From the NCBI GenBank assembly GCA_900547035.1, contig URFM01000022.1:1-48208 (forward strand): a DNA stretch of 48,208 nt, given 5' to 3'. Below are positions 25,831 through 33,464 of this stretch, piece after piece. The translations under genes and the position numbers were made by a program. The notes under the pieces were generated by a model that was given only the letters and a program-made list of their open reading frames with translations, was not told where the DNA came from and ran no database searches. This stretch comes from an uncultured Clostridium sp. Its GTDB lineage: Bacteria; Bacillota; Clostridia; Lachnospirales; Lachnospiraceae. Numbering within the stretch: position 1 is the stretch's first letter; each line of letters opens with the position of its first letter.

Positions 25831-26806
25831 ATGGGGTTCTCCTTCTCTTTTTCTGCCGGATATGATTCCGGGTATTTCGCTTCTTTCTCCCTTCCTCGTG
25901 TTTCTGGCGGATGAAATCCGCCTCCTCCTCCGTAGCCGGCTTCATGGTCTTAATCACATAGGTGCCGCCGTACTCTTCCCTGCGCACCCGGATCTTCCCC
26001 CTTACCAAGCCGTGTTCCGGGCAGACCGCAAGGCCATAGCAGGATCTCTGCCCCAGCGGGAACCAGCGCACCTTTTTTCTCAGCATCCGGTTGCACACCG
26101 GGCATACCATGTCCGTCACCACTTTATCCTGCAGGGCTTTTTCCCGGTCAGGGAATATAATGGACACATATTTGGTGTAATCGGGGAATCTTAAAAATAC
26201 TTCCTCCTCCCTGGAAACCGGAAGGCGGTAATAATCCACCGATACATAGGGGCGCACCTTCTGAAAATCCATCCGCGCCAGAATCCGCCCCGTATACCGG
26301 GCGTCATCCAATGCCTGGTGGAAGGGCTCGTCGCTTTCCAGCCCCTGGTCCGCAACCGCCTGGTCCAGGGACAGCTTCGTCTTTCCGTCCCCATAGAGAA
26401 GGCAGTAAAGCTTCTGGGCATCGTAGTAGAGCAGGGGCCGTGGAAACGGGCTTTCCACCTGATAATAGGTCATATTCCGCTGCAGTTCCGTCAAATCCAT
26501 AGAACCCCAGGTAACGAACCGGCAGTCCTTCCCGCACCAGTTGAAAAATTCTCTCGCCGCCTGAGAAAAAGTCAGACCCGACCGCTTCAGCCGCTCCGGG
26601 TCCATATGGGTCACTTCCAAAATCTTGTAATGAAGCTCCGGGTAAACCTGGGGCCGGATTAGCCGGTGGAACTCTCCCACTTCCCGAAAATCTTCATCTA
26701 ATTTCACTGCCCCGATTTCCATAATCTCAAAGGGCAGGTGCTCTACCTTTCCCTCCCGTCCATCGGGGCACTGATTCCATTCCAAATCCAAAACAATATA
26801 ATTCAT
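25829..26806 (-). CDS. DEDDh 3'-5' exonuclease with C-terminal zinc-ribbon-like tail
   Basis: A 325-residue protein with an N-terminal exonuclease of the DEDDh superfamily (KapD/ERI1-like). Motifs are DLEW with D7 and E9, GSMD with D104, and HQALDDARYTGR with H163 and D168. This module normally degrades single-stranded RNA or DNA 3' ends. Residues about 240-275 have CPVC ... C ... C spacing (MVCPVCNRML, then RSCYGLAVCPEHG), likely a zinc ribbon. The C terminus is strongly basic (RKKRNTRNHIRQKKRRR), suggesting nucleic acid binding. The frame opens at 26854, but the ATG at 26806 follows AGGATGAAAG and begins at the first beta strand. Confidence 0.9.
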   Translation of the reverse strand: MNYIVLDLEWNQCPDGREGKVEHLPFEIMEIGAVKLDEDFREVGEFHRLIRPQVYPELHYKILEVTHMDPERLKRSGLTFSQAAREFFNWCGKDCRFVTWGSMDLTELQRNMTYYQVESPFPRPLLYYDAQKLYCLLYGDGKTKLSLDQAVADQGLESDEPFHQALDDARYTGRILARMDFQKVRPYVSVDYYRLPVSREEEVFLRFPDYTKYVSIIFPDREKALQDKVVTDMVCPVCNRMLRKKVRWFPLGQRSCYGLAVCPEHGLVRGKIRVRREEYGGTYVIKTMKPATEEEADFIRQKHEEGRKKRNTRNHIRQKKRRRTP

Positions 26807-26929
26807 TCTTTCATCCTGTCTATGTTCTAAAACACTTAGGCGAAGCCGCCTCAAATTGTTTCCTACATTGTAACATACCAGGATTCTGATGAAAAGAGGG
26901 AGAAAAAGGAGGGAAAACCGCGACAGCCC

Positions 26930-27506
26930 TTAATCCAGCCCTGCCCTGCGCAGTTCCCAGGCAATATGGGCGCTTTCTTCCAGCTCCTCCAGACAATAAA
27001 ATGCGTCCATAATGGTTTTTCAGGAGAAATCCATCGCTCTTTTCCGCTCTCTCCCGAAAAGCCTCAAAAAGAGCCGGGGAGCCGGGTTTTTCATAAGGAA
27101 TCAGTCCCACGGAGCCCAGCTTCATTCTCAAATAAGGAGTGTGGTCCGGTATACAGTCCTCCTGGGCGGCAGCCGGTACAAAGCTCCACAGCACGCTGTA
27201 AAGGCTGTGGACATGAATCACCGCCCCGATTTCCGATGATTTTTCAAAAAGGGTCAGATGGAGGGGCCACTCTTTGCTGGGCTTTGTGCCGGGTTCCGCT
27301 TCCGGGCAGATCCTTCCGTCCATGGTCAAAGGCACGAAGTCCCTGGCCTCCAAGGTGCCAAAGCAGGAACCGCTGCAGGTAATATAGATGCGGTCCCCGT
27401 GGCGAAAACTCATATTCGCTGACGAGCCTGTGGCCTTTCCTCTCTCAAATAGACTTCTGGCCGCCCAGACTGCAGATTTCAGCTTCTCTTCCAGTTTTAT
27501 TTCCAT
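26930..27506 (-). pseudogene. otnC: class II aldolase, 3-oxo-tetronate 4-phosphate decarboxylase type, frameshifted
   Basis: The N-terminal ~165 codons match class II aldolases/OtnC. They include TGSSANMSFR, ITCSGSCFG, the catalytic acid in KPSKEWPLH, metal ligands HVHS, and FLLKNH. At about 27008-27014 the frame breaks. The expected continuation, MDAFYCLEELEESAHIAW, is found in another frame and ends properly at 26930. The reading frame as it stands instead runs on to 26820 with an unrelated tail. The usual NHGP...G loop of about eight residues after KNH is missing, and the junction sits at an ACCA tetranucleotide, so a small deletion is likely. The start at 27506 follows AAAGGAGG and is one base past the otnK stop. 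The role would have been the decarboxylation step after OtnK. Confidence 0.8.
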
Positions 27507-27507
27507 A

Positions 27508-28761
27508 TCACGGTTCCTCCTTTTGTTCCGTCCGTTCCAGGGCCCGAAGGAAAAAGTCCGGCTGTCCGAAATTCCCGCTTTTCAGCACCAGACGGATGTC
27601 CGGCCGCTCCGTCGGAATCATCACCGGAACCCCAGGCGCCACGCTGTCTCCAATTTCATAGGAGGAAAATCCCAGGGCCTTGGTCACAGCCCCCGAAGTC
27701 TCCCCTCCTGCCACAATCACCCTGCGGTATCCCGCTTCCACCGCCTGGACCGCCAAGCTGGCCTGGGCCTGCTCCAGGGCGGCCGCCACCCGTTCCCTGC
27801 CGAAAAGCTGGGACTTTTTTATCTCCTCCGGCCGGTCCGAGCTGTATACCAGAACCGGCTCCTTTCCCTGACTTTCTACAAAGTTCCAGACCCGCTCCGG
27901 AGTCCCTGGCTCTTTAAGAAGCTTTTCCGGGCTCAGCTTGATGCTTGGCAGCCCTCGCCTGCGGTACTCCTCAATCTGGCCCAAAGTAGCCTGGGAGCAG
28001 CTTCCTGCCAGCAGAATAGCCCGCCCTCCGGTGCCGCTTTCCGGGATGTCTCCATCCGCCTTCAGCTGTTTGGTCCACCTTCTGGCCAGATGTTCCAGCA
28101 GCCCGCTTCCGCCTGTCAAAAGGGGCAGGTCCCCGAAATACTCCGCGATTCTCGCACCGTCTTCATCCTGCCGGTAGTCGGGAATCAGATAGCAGGGACC
28201 ACTGCTCTCTCCGGCGGCTGCAGCCAGCTCCTCCTGGCTCACACTTCTGCATGGATAATGGCTCTGAGGTCTCATCAGCTCCCCGATACGGCTGTCCCAC
28301 ATAGGCGTCAGCGGATGATTTCTCATGTGGCTTTCATCCAGGGGCACTCCATAGACAAAAAGTTTCCCTCCCTCTACGGTCCTTCCATTAGCCGGGAGAG
28401 AAGGACACAGCAGAGTAAAGGGCGCTTTCAGCCGCTCCATGAGAGCATCCGCCACCGGGCCGATATTTCCCTCCGGAGTGGAGTCAAAGGTGGAGCAGTA
28501 TTTGAAATAAATCTGCCTTACGCCTCTGCTCTTTAAAAAAGCGGCTGCTCTCAGACTGTCTGCCACCGCCTGGTCCCGCTCCTGGGTTCTGGATTTTAAG
28601 GCAATCACAATTCCCCGAACCTTGTCCTTCCCTTTTTCAGGCTCCGGTTCCTCCCTGGGAATCCCATTGAAAAGCCGAACGCTCATTCCCCCCTTTACCA
28701 GAAAGGAAGCCGCATCGCTGGCCCCTGTAAAATCGTCCGCAATACATCCCAGCACCGCCAT
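27508..28761 (-). CDS. otnK: 3-oxo-tetronate kinase (four-carbon acid sugar kinase)
   Basis: A 417-residue member of the DUF1537/OtnK family that phosphorylates 3-oxo-tetronates made from threonate or erythronate. The N-terminal substrate domain begins GCIADDFTGASDAASFLV with the DDFTG motif and continues with KYCSTFDSTPEGNIGP and CPSLPANGRTVEGGKLFV. The C-terminal nucleotide domain has GSCSQAT, VAGGETSGAV and LVLKSGNFGQPDFF. The frame opens at 28818, but the ATG at 28761 starts the conserved domain and follows AAGGAGC/GAGGAAA. It is five bases downstream of the racemase-fold gene and one base upstream of the aldolase pseudogene, forming a LysR-racemase-otnK-otnC operon. Confidence 0.9.
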   Translation of the reverse strand: MAVLGCIADDFTGASDAASFLVKGGMSVRLFNGIPREEPEPEKGKDKVRGIVIALKSRTQERDQAVADSLRAAAFLKSRGVRQIYFKYCSTFDSTPEGNIGPVADALMERLKAPFTLLCPSLPANGRTVEGGKLFVYGVPLDESHMRNHPLTPMWDSRIGELMRPQSHYPCRSVSQEELAAAAGESSGPCYLIPDYRQDEDGARIAEYFGDLPLLTGGSGLLEHLARRWTKQLKADGDIPESGTGGRAILLAGSCSQATLGQIEEYRRRGLPSIKLSPEKLLKEPGTPERVWNFVESQGKEPVLVYSSDRPEEIKKSQLFGRERVAAALEQAQASLAVQAVEAGYRRVIVAGGETSGAVTKALGFSSYEIGDSVAPGVPVMIPTERPDIRLVLKSGNFGQPDFFLRALERTEQKEEP

Positions 28762-28766
28762 TTTCC

Positions 28767-29441
28767 TCACGCTCCTTCCACCCGGTCGCCGCACAGCCGG
28801 CAGATTTCCCGGACGCATTCCTCCGGGCTTGTCAGAATGGGACAGCCTTCTTTGGGAATCTCATCCTTCGCCTGCGCAATGGTAATCTGGGACAGCACCA
28901 CACAGTCGCAGCCCTGCTTTCTCAGCTCCTCCGCCTGCCGTGCGATAATCCGGTTGTGTTCCTTTTCATCCCCCCGCCTGAGGGCCGTCATGGCTTCCGC
29001 GGCAATCTCGTGGCTGAATACGGCTTTCTTTCCCATCTCTTTCAAAATTTCTTCAATCTGCTCCTGAGTCTTTGGCGCCGAGGCCTCCGTGGTAGATATC
29101 ACACCGATTCTTCCGCCAATCCCGGCAGCCCTGCGCAGCATGGGTTCGTTGACCGCCACAATGGGAACGTCGGAAAAATTCCTCATCAGCGGAACGTAGG
29201 CGCAGAACACGGAACAGCAGACTAAGATAGCATCCGCCTCAGACTCCATGGCCTCGAAAATCAGGCGTGAAAACATTCTCAGCTCCTTTTTTCCTGGACC
29301 ATGGCTGCGGTTCACTGCCGCCAAAAGTTCCTCATTTACATAGTTTACAATCTCATACTGGGGCGCCAGAGTTCTGAACGCCTTCATCATAGGTTCCACT
29401 GCCTTATAAGTGGCGTGAATCGCCGCAATCGTCCGCTTCAT
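28767..29441 (-). CDS. Asp/Glu racemase superfamily protein, apparently one catalytic Cys
   Basis: A 224-residue protein of the aspartate/glutamate/hydantoin racemase fold. The first half has the site ILVCCSVFCAY (Cys75/Cys76) and VAVNEPMLRRAA. A GRIGVISTTEAS motif follows near residue 115. In the second half, where racemases usually have a second catalytic cysteine (LxCTH-like), this protein reads CVVLSQITIAQ, so the position appears to be Gln. It may therefore be an isomerase or decarboxylase of the superfamily, not a two-base racemase. The ATG at 29441 follows GGAGG and overlaps the LysR gene end by 38 bp. Position between lysR and otnK points to a step on a four-carbon sugar acid. Confidence 0.82.
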   Translation of the reverse strand: MKRTIAAIHATYKAVEPMMKAFRTLAPQYEIVNYVNEELLAAVNRSHGPGKKELRMFSRLIFEAMESEADAILVCCSVFCAYVPLMRNFSDVPIVAVNEPMLRRAAGIGGRIGVISTTEASAPKTQEQIEEILKEMGKKAVFSHEIAAEAMTALRRGDEKEHNRIIARQAEELRKQGCDCVVLSQITIAQAKDEIPKEGCPILTSPEECVREICRLCGDRVEGA

Positions 29442-30324
29442 TTTCCATTACCTCCGGATATTTTTCTTTGAAATACTGCTCCGCGAATACGACAAAGGAC
29501 TGTACCAGCTCCAGCTGCAGGGATTCCGGACGGTAAATCATCCAGTCGTTGCGGAAAACGGGTCCGCTCTTTGTTTCCATGGGAATCCGGTAAAGCCAGG
29601 GCATATCCCGGATGAAATCGTCGCTTAAAAATATGGCGTATCCCAGTCCGTTCCGCACCATTTCCCTGCAGGTGCTTCCCGACTGCACCTTCATAGCGAT
29701 TCTGGGCGGCTCCTGAAAATTTTCATACCACCAGGATTCAATCATGGTCATGGCGGTCTGGTCGGAATAAAAATCCACCCTTGGCAGAGAGGGAAGCTCC
29801 TCCAAATGAATATACCTGGAACTGACCACATAACCCTGCTGCCGCCGAATCAGGCTGCGGCTGCAGCCGCTGGCGTGCTCGCCCCGGATAAATCCCACCT
29901 GGGCCTTCTGTGTATTGACCAGCTGGGTCACCTTAAAGCTGAAATCCGAGGTGACTTCAAACTCCACCTCCGGATATTTCTTCTTAAACTTTCCCAGAAG
30001 GTCCGGCAGCAAAAAACGGGACAGGGAACTGCAGGTGGCAATGTGAAGGGTTCCGAACATGTCCTCTTTATGCTCCGCCAGATTGTCGGCCAGCTGCCGG
30101 TATTCTTCCAGCATCCGCCGGGCATACCGCATTATCATCTCCCCCTTTTGCGTAAAAATCAGTCCCTGGGAGCTGCGCAGGGCAATACTGACGCCAAACT
30201 CCTCCTCAATCTGTTTCAGGCGTTTGGTCAGCGCCGGCTGTGTCATGAACAGCTCCTCCGCCGTTTTGGTTATGCTCTTCCACTTGTAAAGCTTCACCAG
30301 CATCTCCCAGTCCCTGTGTCCCAT
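29404..30324 (-). CDS. LysR family regulator of the C4-acid locus
   Basis: A 306-residue LysR regulator. The winged HTH is residues 1-60 (WKSITKTAEELFMTQPALTKRLKQIEEEFGV), a linker helix follows to about 85, and the periplasmic-binding-like effector domain fills the rest (GTLHIATCSSLSRFLLPDLL, then FEVTSDFSFKVTQLV). The frame opens at 30414, but those extra codons come from a palindromic repeat. The ATG at 30324 follows GGAAGAGGGGAAG and is the normal LysR start. It is transcribed with the racemase-otnK-otnC genes and divergently from the dehydrogenase-CitMHS genes, the standard layout for a LysR activator of both arms. Confidence 0.9.
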   Translation of the reverse strand: MGHRDWEMLVKLYKWKSITKTAEELFMTQPALTKRLKQIEEEFGVSIALRSSQGLIFTQKGEMIMRYARRMLEEYRQLADNLAEHKEDMFGTLHIATCSSLSRFLLPDLLGKFKKKYPEVEFEVTSDFSFKVTQLVNTQKAQVGFIRGEHASGCSRSLIRRQQGYVVSSRYIHLEELPSLPRVDFYSDQTAMTMIESWWYENFQEPPRIAMKVQSGSTCREMVRNGLGYAIFLSDDFIRDMPWLYRIPMETKSGPVFRNDWMIYRPESLQLELVQSFVVFAEQYFKEKYPEVMENEADDCGDSRHL

Positions 30325-30345
30325 CTTCTTCCCCTCTTCCTGCTT

Positions 30346-30412
30346 CGTAACTGTTCCGAACGGTCCATTCCCTAAGGACGTCTTGTCTTCTTGTCCGGCC
30401 CGAACGGTTATC
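30346..30412. repeat. palindromic repeat, copy C, in LysR leader
   Basis: CGTAACTGTTCCG (30346-30358) and CGAACGGTTATC (30401-30412) are imperfect inverted termini. The interior carries TCTTCTTGTCCGGCCC (about 30386-30401), identical to 16 bases of copy B, and a small GGTCC/GGAC hairpin. The element lies in the 280-bp divergent gap between lysR and the dehydrogenase gene. Confidence 0.6.
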
Positions 30413-30440
30413 AAGTATTTTCAATTATATCATTCTTTTT

Positions 30441-30450
30441 CAGAATTCTG
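30441..30450. promoter_or_regulatory. CAGAATTCTG dyad in divergent lysR region
   Basis: A perfect 10-bp palindrome about 60-75 bp upstream of the dehydrogenase -35. It is a candidate LysR contact site, but a T-N11-A box is not unambiguous. Confidence 0.25.
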
Positions 30451-30511
30451 TGGACTTTTCGCCTGATTTAACATTCTGTTTTGTTATCTCCCTCCAATAA
30501 CAATCCGGCAT

Positions 30512-30541
30512 TTGATTTTTCAATACGTTCACGCCTATAAT
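30512..30541 (+). promoter_or_regulatory. promoter of the dehydrogenase-CitMHS operon
   Basis: TTGATT (30512-30517), an 18-bp spacer and a consensus TATAAT (30536-30541) lie about 63 bp upstream of the ATG. Confidence 0.6.
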
Positions 30542-30604
30542 AATGCCATCAAATTCGGGTTTTGAAGTTTTATTTTACAGCATTTTGCACAAGGAGGTTT
30601 CAAA

Positions 30605-31648
30605 ATGGAAATTGGAGTACTGAAAGGCAACGGCATTGGACCGGAAATCACAAAGGCCGCCATCCAGGTAATCGACGCCTGCGGGCTGAATATCCAGTGG
30701 GTGAATATTCCCATTGCGGAGGAGGCCATAGAAAAATACGGCCATCCTGTTCCCAATGAGTCCATTCGGATGCTGAAGGACGTAAAGGTGGCCATCAAAG
30801 GTCCCATCAGCGTAGAACGGGGACAGGGCAGGGTTACCTGCATCGATGAGCAAGGCGCGGAACACGTATATCCCTCCTTCAACAACGCTATTCGCCGGGA
30901 GCTGGAGCTGTTCGTCTGCCCCCGTCCCTCCCGCGGTATTCCCGGCATCTCCGGCTCCCATGAGAACATGGATTTAATCATCATGCGGGAGCTGACAGAA
31001 GACGTATACAGCGCCATTGAGCATCGCATCGGGGATGTAGCCGCCGAATGCGTTAAGCTGGTGACCCGGGAAGCGGCGGAACGTGTCAGCCGCTATGCCT
31101 TCGACTACGCCAGAAAGCACAACCGCAAAAAGGTTACCTGCGTCCACAAGGCAAACGCCATCAGCATCACCGACGGCTTCTTCCTGGAGTGCTTCCGGAA
31201 GGTGGCAAAGGAGTATCCGGATATTCCCTCCGACGACTTCTTTGTAGACGCCACCACCTTCTATCTGGTGAAAAAGCCGGAAATGTTTGACGTCATCGTC
31301 ACCACCAACCAGTACGGCGACATTCTGTCCGACCTGTGCGCTGGCCTGGTAGGCAGCCTGGGCCTTGGACCCGGGGCAAATATCGGCTACAAAGGCGCCG
31401 TTTTCGAGGCCTGCCACGGTTCCGCCCCGGATATTGCGGGACAGAACATCGCCAATCCCACCTCTCTGATTTTGTCCGGCGCCCTCATGCTGCGCTATCT
31501 CGGCTATGAACGTGAGGCTTCTGTAGTGGAGGACAGCGTCCGCCATGTGCTGATTCACACGGACTGCAGGACGAAGGATTTGGGAGGAAAAGCCACCACA
31601 ACGGAATTTACGCAGGAGGTCATCCGTCAGGTGAAAGAACGAATCTGA
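30605..31648 (+). CDS. isocitrate/isopropylmalate family NAD-type dehydrogenase
   Basis: A 347-residue beta-decarboxylating dehydrogenase of the IDH/IMDH/tartrate dehydrogenase family. GNGIGPEIT lies at the N terminus, metal-binding DAT...NQYGDILSD near residues 220-245, GLGPGANIG and the cofactor loop FEACHGSAPDIAGQNIANP near 270-290. The substrate loop (YPSFNNAIRRELELFVCPRPSRGIPG) differs from classical isocitrate and isopropylmalate enzymes, so the substrate is likely another 2- or 3-hydroxy acid, with a four-carbon or tartrate-like acid favoured by context. The ATG follows AAGGAGG. It is 22 bp upstream of a CitMHS transporter and divergent from LysR/otnK. Confidence 0.88.
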   Translation: MEIGVLKGNGIGPEITKAAIQVIDACGLNIQWVNIPIAEEAIEKYGHPVPNESIRMLKDVKVAIKGPISVERGQGRVTCIDEQGAEHVYPSFNNAIRRELELFVCPRPSRGIPGISGSHENMDLIIMRELTEDVYSAIEHRIGDVAAECVKLVTREAAERVSRYAFDYARKHNRKKVTCVHKANAISITDGFFLECFRKVAKEYPDIPSDDFFVDATTFYLVKKPEMFDVIVTTNQYGDILSDLCAGLVGSLGLGPGANIGYKGAVFEACHGSAPDIAGQNIANPTSLILSGALMLRYLGYEREASVVEDSVRHVLIHTDCRTKDLGGKATTTEFTQEVIRQVKERI

Positions 31649-31670
31649 AAGAATAGGGGGGGGATTTTAT

Positions 31671-32975
31671 ATGTCATTAGCTCTGTTAGGTTACTTAACC
31701 GTTATTGTTTTTCTCATTGTCATCTGCTCAAAAAAGTTGAGCCCGCTGGTCAGCATCATCGCGGTACCCATCATCTTCGGCTTTATCGGCGGATTTGGAA
31801 TGGAAACCTTTGATTTCGCATTAACGGGAATCAAAGGAGTTACCTCCACCTTCTCCATGATTCTCTTTGCCATCCTATACTTCGGAATCATGGTATCCGT
31901 AGGCCTTTTCGACCCCATGGTGGATAAAGTGCTGACGGCAGTGAAAGGCGACCCGCTGAAGATTATGGTGGGCTCCTCTCTCCTGGCAGCGGTTGTCTCC
32001 TGCGGCGGCGACGGCTCCACCACCTTCCTGGTGACCTGCACCGCTATGGTTCCAATCTTTAACCGCTTGAAGATGAACAAACTTTATCTGGCCTGCGTGG
32101 TCATTATGCAGAATACCATTCTGAATCTTCTTCCCTGGGGCGGCCCCATGGCCCGTGTGATTTCCGTCATGAATGTAGATGCCGGCAGACTCACCGCCAT
32201 GATGGCTCCCGGTATGGCTGCAGGCATACTCTACAGCCTGGCAGTTGCCTATTATCTGGGATTAAAGGAAAGAAAACGCTTAGGCATCAGCAATCTGGGG
32301 CTGGATATCGAATCCCTGAAGGTGCCTGTTTCCGAGGAGGAAGCGGCCTTCAAGCGCCCCCGCCTCATCTGGATTAACCTAATCCTCACCATTATCGTAG
32401 TGGCGGTTATGCTGCTTGGCCTAATCCCCTCCACTATGTGCTTCGCCGTAGGCTGCCTGTTCGCCCTGACCATCAACTTCCCCAATTTGAAGGAGCAGCG
32501 CAAGGTCATCAGCCAGAACGCAGGCGAAATCCTCAATGTGGTAATCATGGTAATCGGCGCAGGCGTCCTTATGGGCGTACTGAACGAAACCGGTATGTCC
32601 AATGCCATCGGCCAGCACCTGGTCAGCCTGATGCCCGAGTCCATGTCCAAATATTTCGGCATCGTTATCGCCTTTATCAGCGCTCCCGGAACCGTTGCAT
32701 TGAGCAATGACGCATTCTACTATGGCGTTATGCCGGTGCTGCGTGAAACCGCTCTGGCCTACGGCTTTACGGACCTGCAAATCGCCTTCGCCTCTATGAT
32801 TGGTCAGGCCTATCATCAGTTAAGTCCCCTGGTAGCGGCAATTTACCTGCTCATCGAGCTGACTGACATTACACTGGACAAATATCAGCGCTACCTGTTC
32901 CTCTGGTTCACAGGATTGTTTATCATCTATCTGGCCTGGGGACTCATCAGCGGCGGACTATTGCCTGCAGTCTAA
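31671..32975 (+). CDS. CitMHS family organic acid transporter (intact)
   Basis: A 434-residue, multi-helix CitMHS-type transporter. It has the family segments GGDGSTTFLVTCTAMVPIF, NTILNLLPWGGPMARV, SAPGTVALSNDAFYYGVMPVL and a complete C-terminal region (SPLVAAIYLLIELTDITLDKYQRYL, then a last helix). CitMHS members import citrate or other di-/tricarboxylates, often with divalent metal. With the adjacent dehydrogenase and the LysR/otnK arm, a hydroxylated C4 acid is a sensible guess. It is useful as the intact comparison for the truncated paralogue at 15771-17048. The ATG follows AGGGGGGGG. Confidence 0.9.
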   Translation: MSLALLGYLTVIVFLIVICSKKLSPLVSIIAVPIIFGFIGGFGMETFDFALTGIKGVTSTFSMILFAILYFGIMVSVGLFDPMVDKVLTAVKGDPLKIMVGSSLLAAVVSCGGDGSTTFLVTCTAMVPIFNRLKMNKLYLACVVIMQNTILNLLPWGGPMARVISVMNVDAGRLTAMMAPGMAAGILYSLAVAYYLGLKERKRLGISNLGLDIESLKVPVSEEEAAFKRPRLIWINLILTIIVVAVMLLGLIPSTMCFAVGCLFALTINFPNLKEQRKVISQNAGEILNVVIMVIGAGVLMGVLNETGMSNAIGQHLVSLMPESMSKYFGIVIAFISAPGTVALSNDAFYYGVMPVLRETALAYGFTDLQIAFASMIGQAYHQLSPLVAAIYLLIELTDITLDKYQRYLFLWFTGLFIIYLAWGLISGGLLPAV

Positions 32976-33000
32976 ATTTTGTCATATCCTTATCATATGG

Positions 33001-33046
33001 AAAACCGGGAAGAAACGCTTTTCACTGCGCCTCTTCCCGGTTTTTT
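33001..33046 (+). terminator. terminator after CitMHS
   Basis: AAAACCGGGAAG (33001-33012) pairs with CTTCCCGGTTTT (starting at 33033), followed by a T-run (GGTTTTTTCG). It is 25 bp past the transporter stop and may also serve the convergent Cys-rich gene. Confidence 0.85.
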
Positions 33047-33073
33047 CGTACTTTTCTTTATTTCTGCTCTCTT

Positions 33074-33265
33074 CTATTTCCCATGGGTCTGCCCCACTTC
33101 ATGTCCGCCGCAGCCCCCATGACAGCCGTGGCAGCCTCCCGGGCATGCCCCGCAGCCCTTTCCCGCTTTCCGGTCCCGGATAATGGAGCGGATGGCCAGG
33201 CACACCGCCGCAATCACAATCAGCAATATGATAATGGTCGATAAATTTTCCATCAGAAATGTCAT
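33074..33265 (-). CDS. FeoB-associated Cys-rich membrane protein
   Basis: A 63-residue peptide with one N-terminal membrane helix (about residues 8-28, LSTIIILLIVIAAVCLAI) and a C-terminal Cys/Gly/His cluster (GCGACPGGCHGCHGGCGGH). This is the FeoB-associated Cys-rich architecture, normally beside ferrous iron transporter genes. No feoB or feoA is present in this window, so it is an orphan here. The frame opens at 33334; the ATG at 33265 after AAAGGA is preferred and gives a normal size. It is divergent from a DtxR-type regulator and its promoter carries a GGTTAG-N6-CTAAC dyad. Iron handling at the membrane is the inferred role. Confidence 0.85.
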   Translation of the reverse strand: MTFLMENLSTIIILLIVIAAVCLAIRSIIRDRKAGKGCGACPGGCHGCHGGCGGHEVGQTHGK

Positions 33266-33289
33266 ATCTGCGCACATCCTTTCGCAAAA

Positions 33290-33344
33290 GTTAGTTCTTT
33301 CTAACCCTCGAATCCAGCTTAACACTTCTTGCACTTTTTGTCAA
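33290..33344 (-). promoter_or_regulatory. promoter and iron-type operator of the Cys-rich gene
   Basis: On the minus strand TTGACA (33339-33344), a 17-bp spacer and TAAGCT (33316-33321) form the promoter. GGTTAG-N6-CTAAC (33290-33306) sits at the predicted start of transcription, a repressor position. The same pattern precedes the ABC exporter pair at 11289-11305. Confidence 0.65.
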
Positions 33345-33389
33345 GAAGAGGAACCGCGGTTTTTTCCCATTTGTCCAATCAGTTCCCAT

Positions 33390-33418
33390 TTGAACTTTTT
33401 TTCAAAGTATGCTACACT
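33390..33418 (+). promoter_or_regulatory. promoter of the DtxR-type regulator
   Basis: TTGAAC (33390-33395), a 17-bp spacer and TACACT (33413-33418). A half-site GCTAACC lies just downstream (about 33427-33433), compatible with autoregulation. Confidence 0.6.
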
Positions 33419-33464
33419 TTGTAATAGCTAACCAGCAAAAACTGTTTTGAGGGAGAGATGGAAT

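Noticed and set aside
27388..28536. Plus-strand ORF of 382 codons opposite otnK
   Set aside because: Shadow of a well-conserved kinase on the other strand; low-complexity Pro/Ser/Arg composition and no domain motif.
30325..30414. 30-residue N-terminal extension of the LysR protein
   Set aside because: Encoded by the palindromic repeat; the ATG at 30324 with its ribosome site is the normal LysR start.
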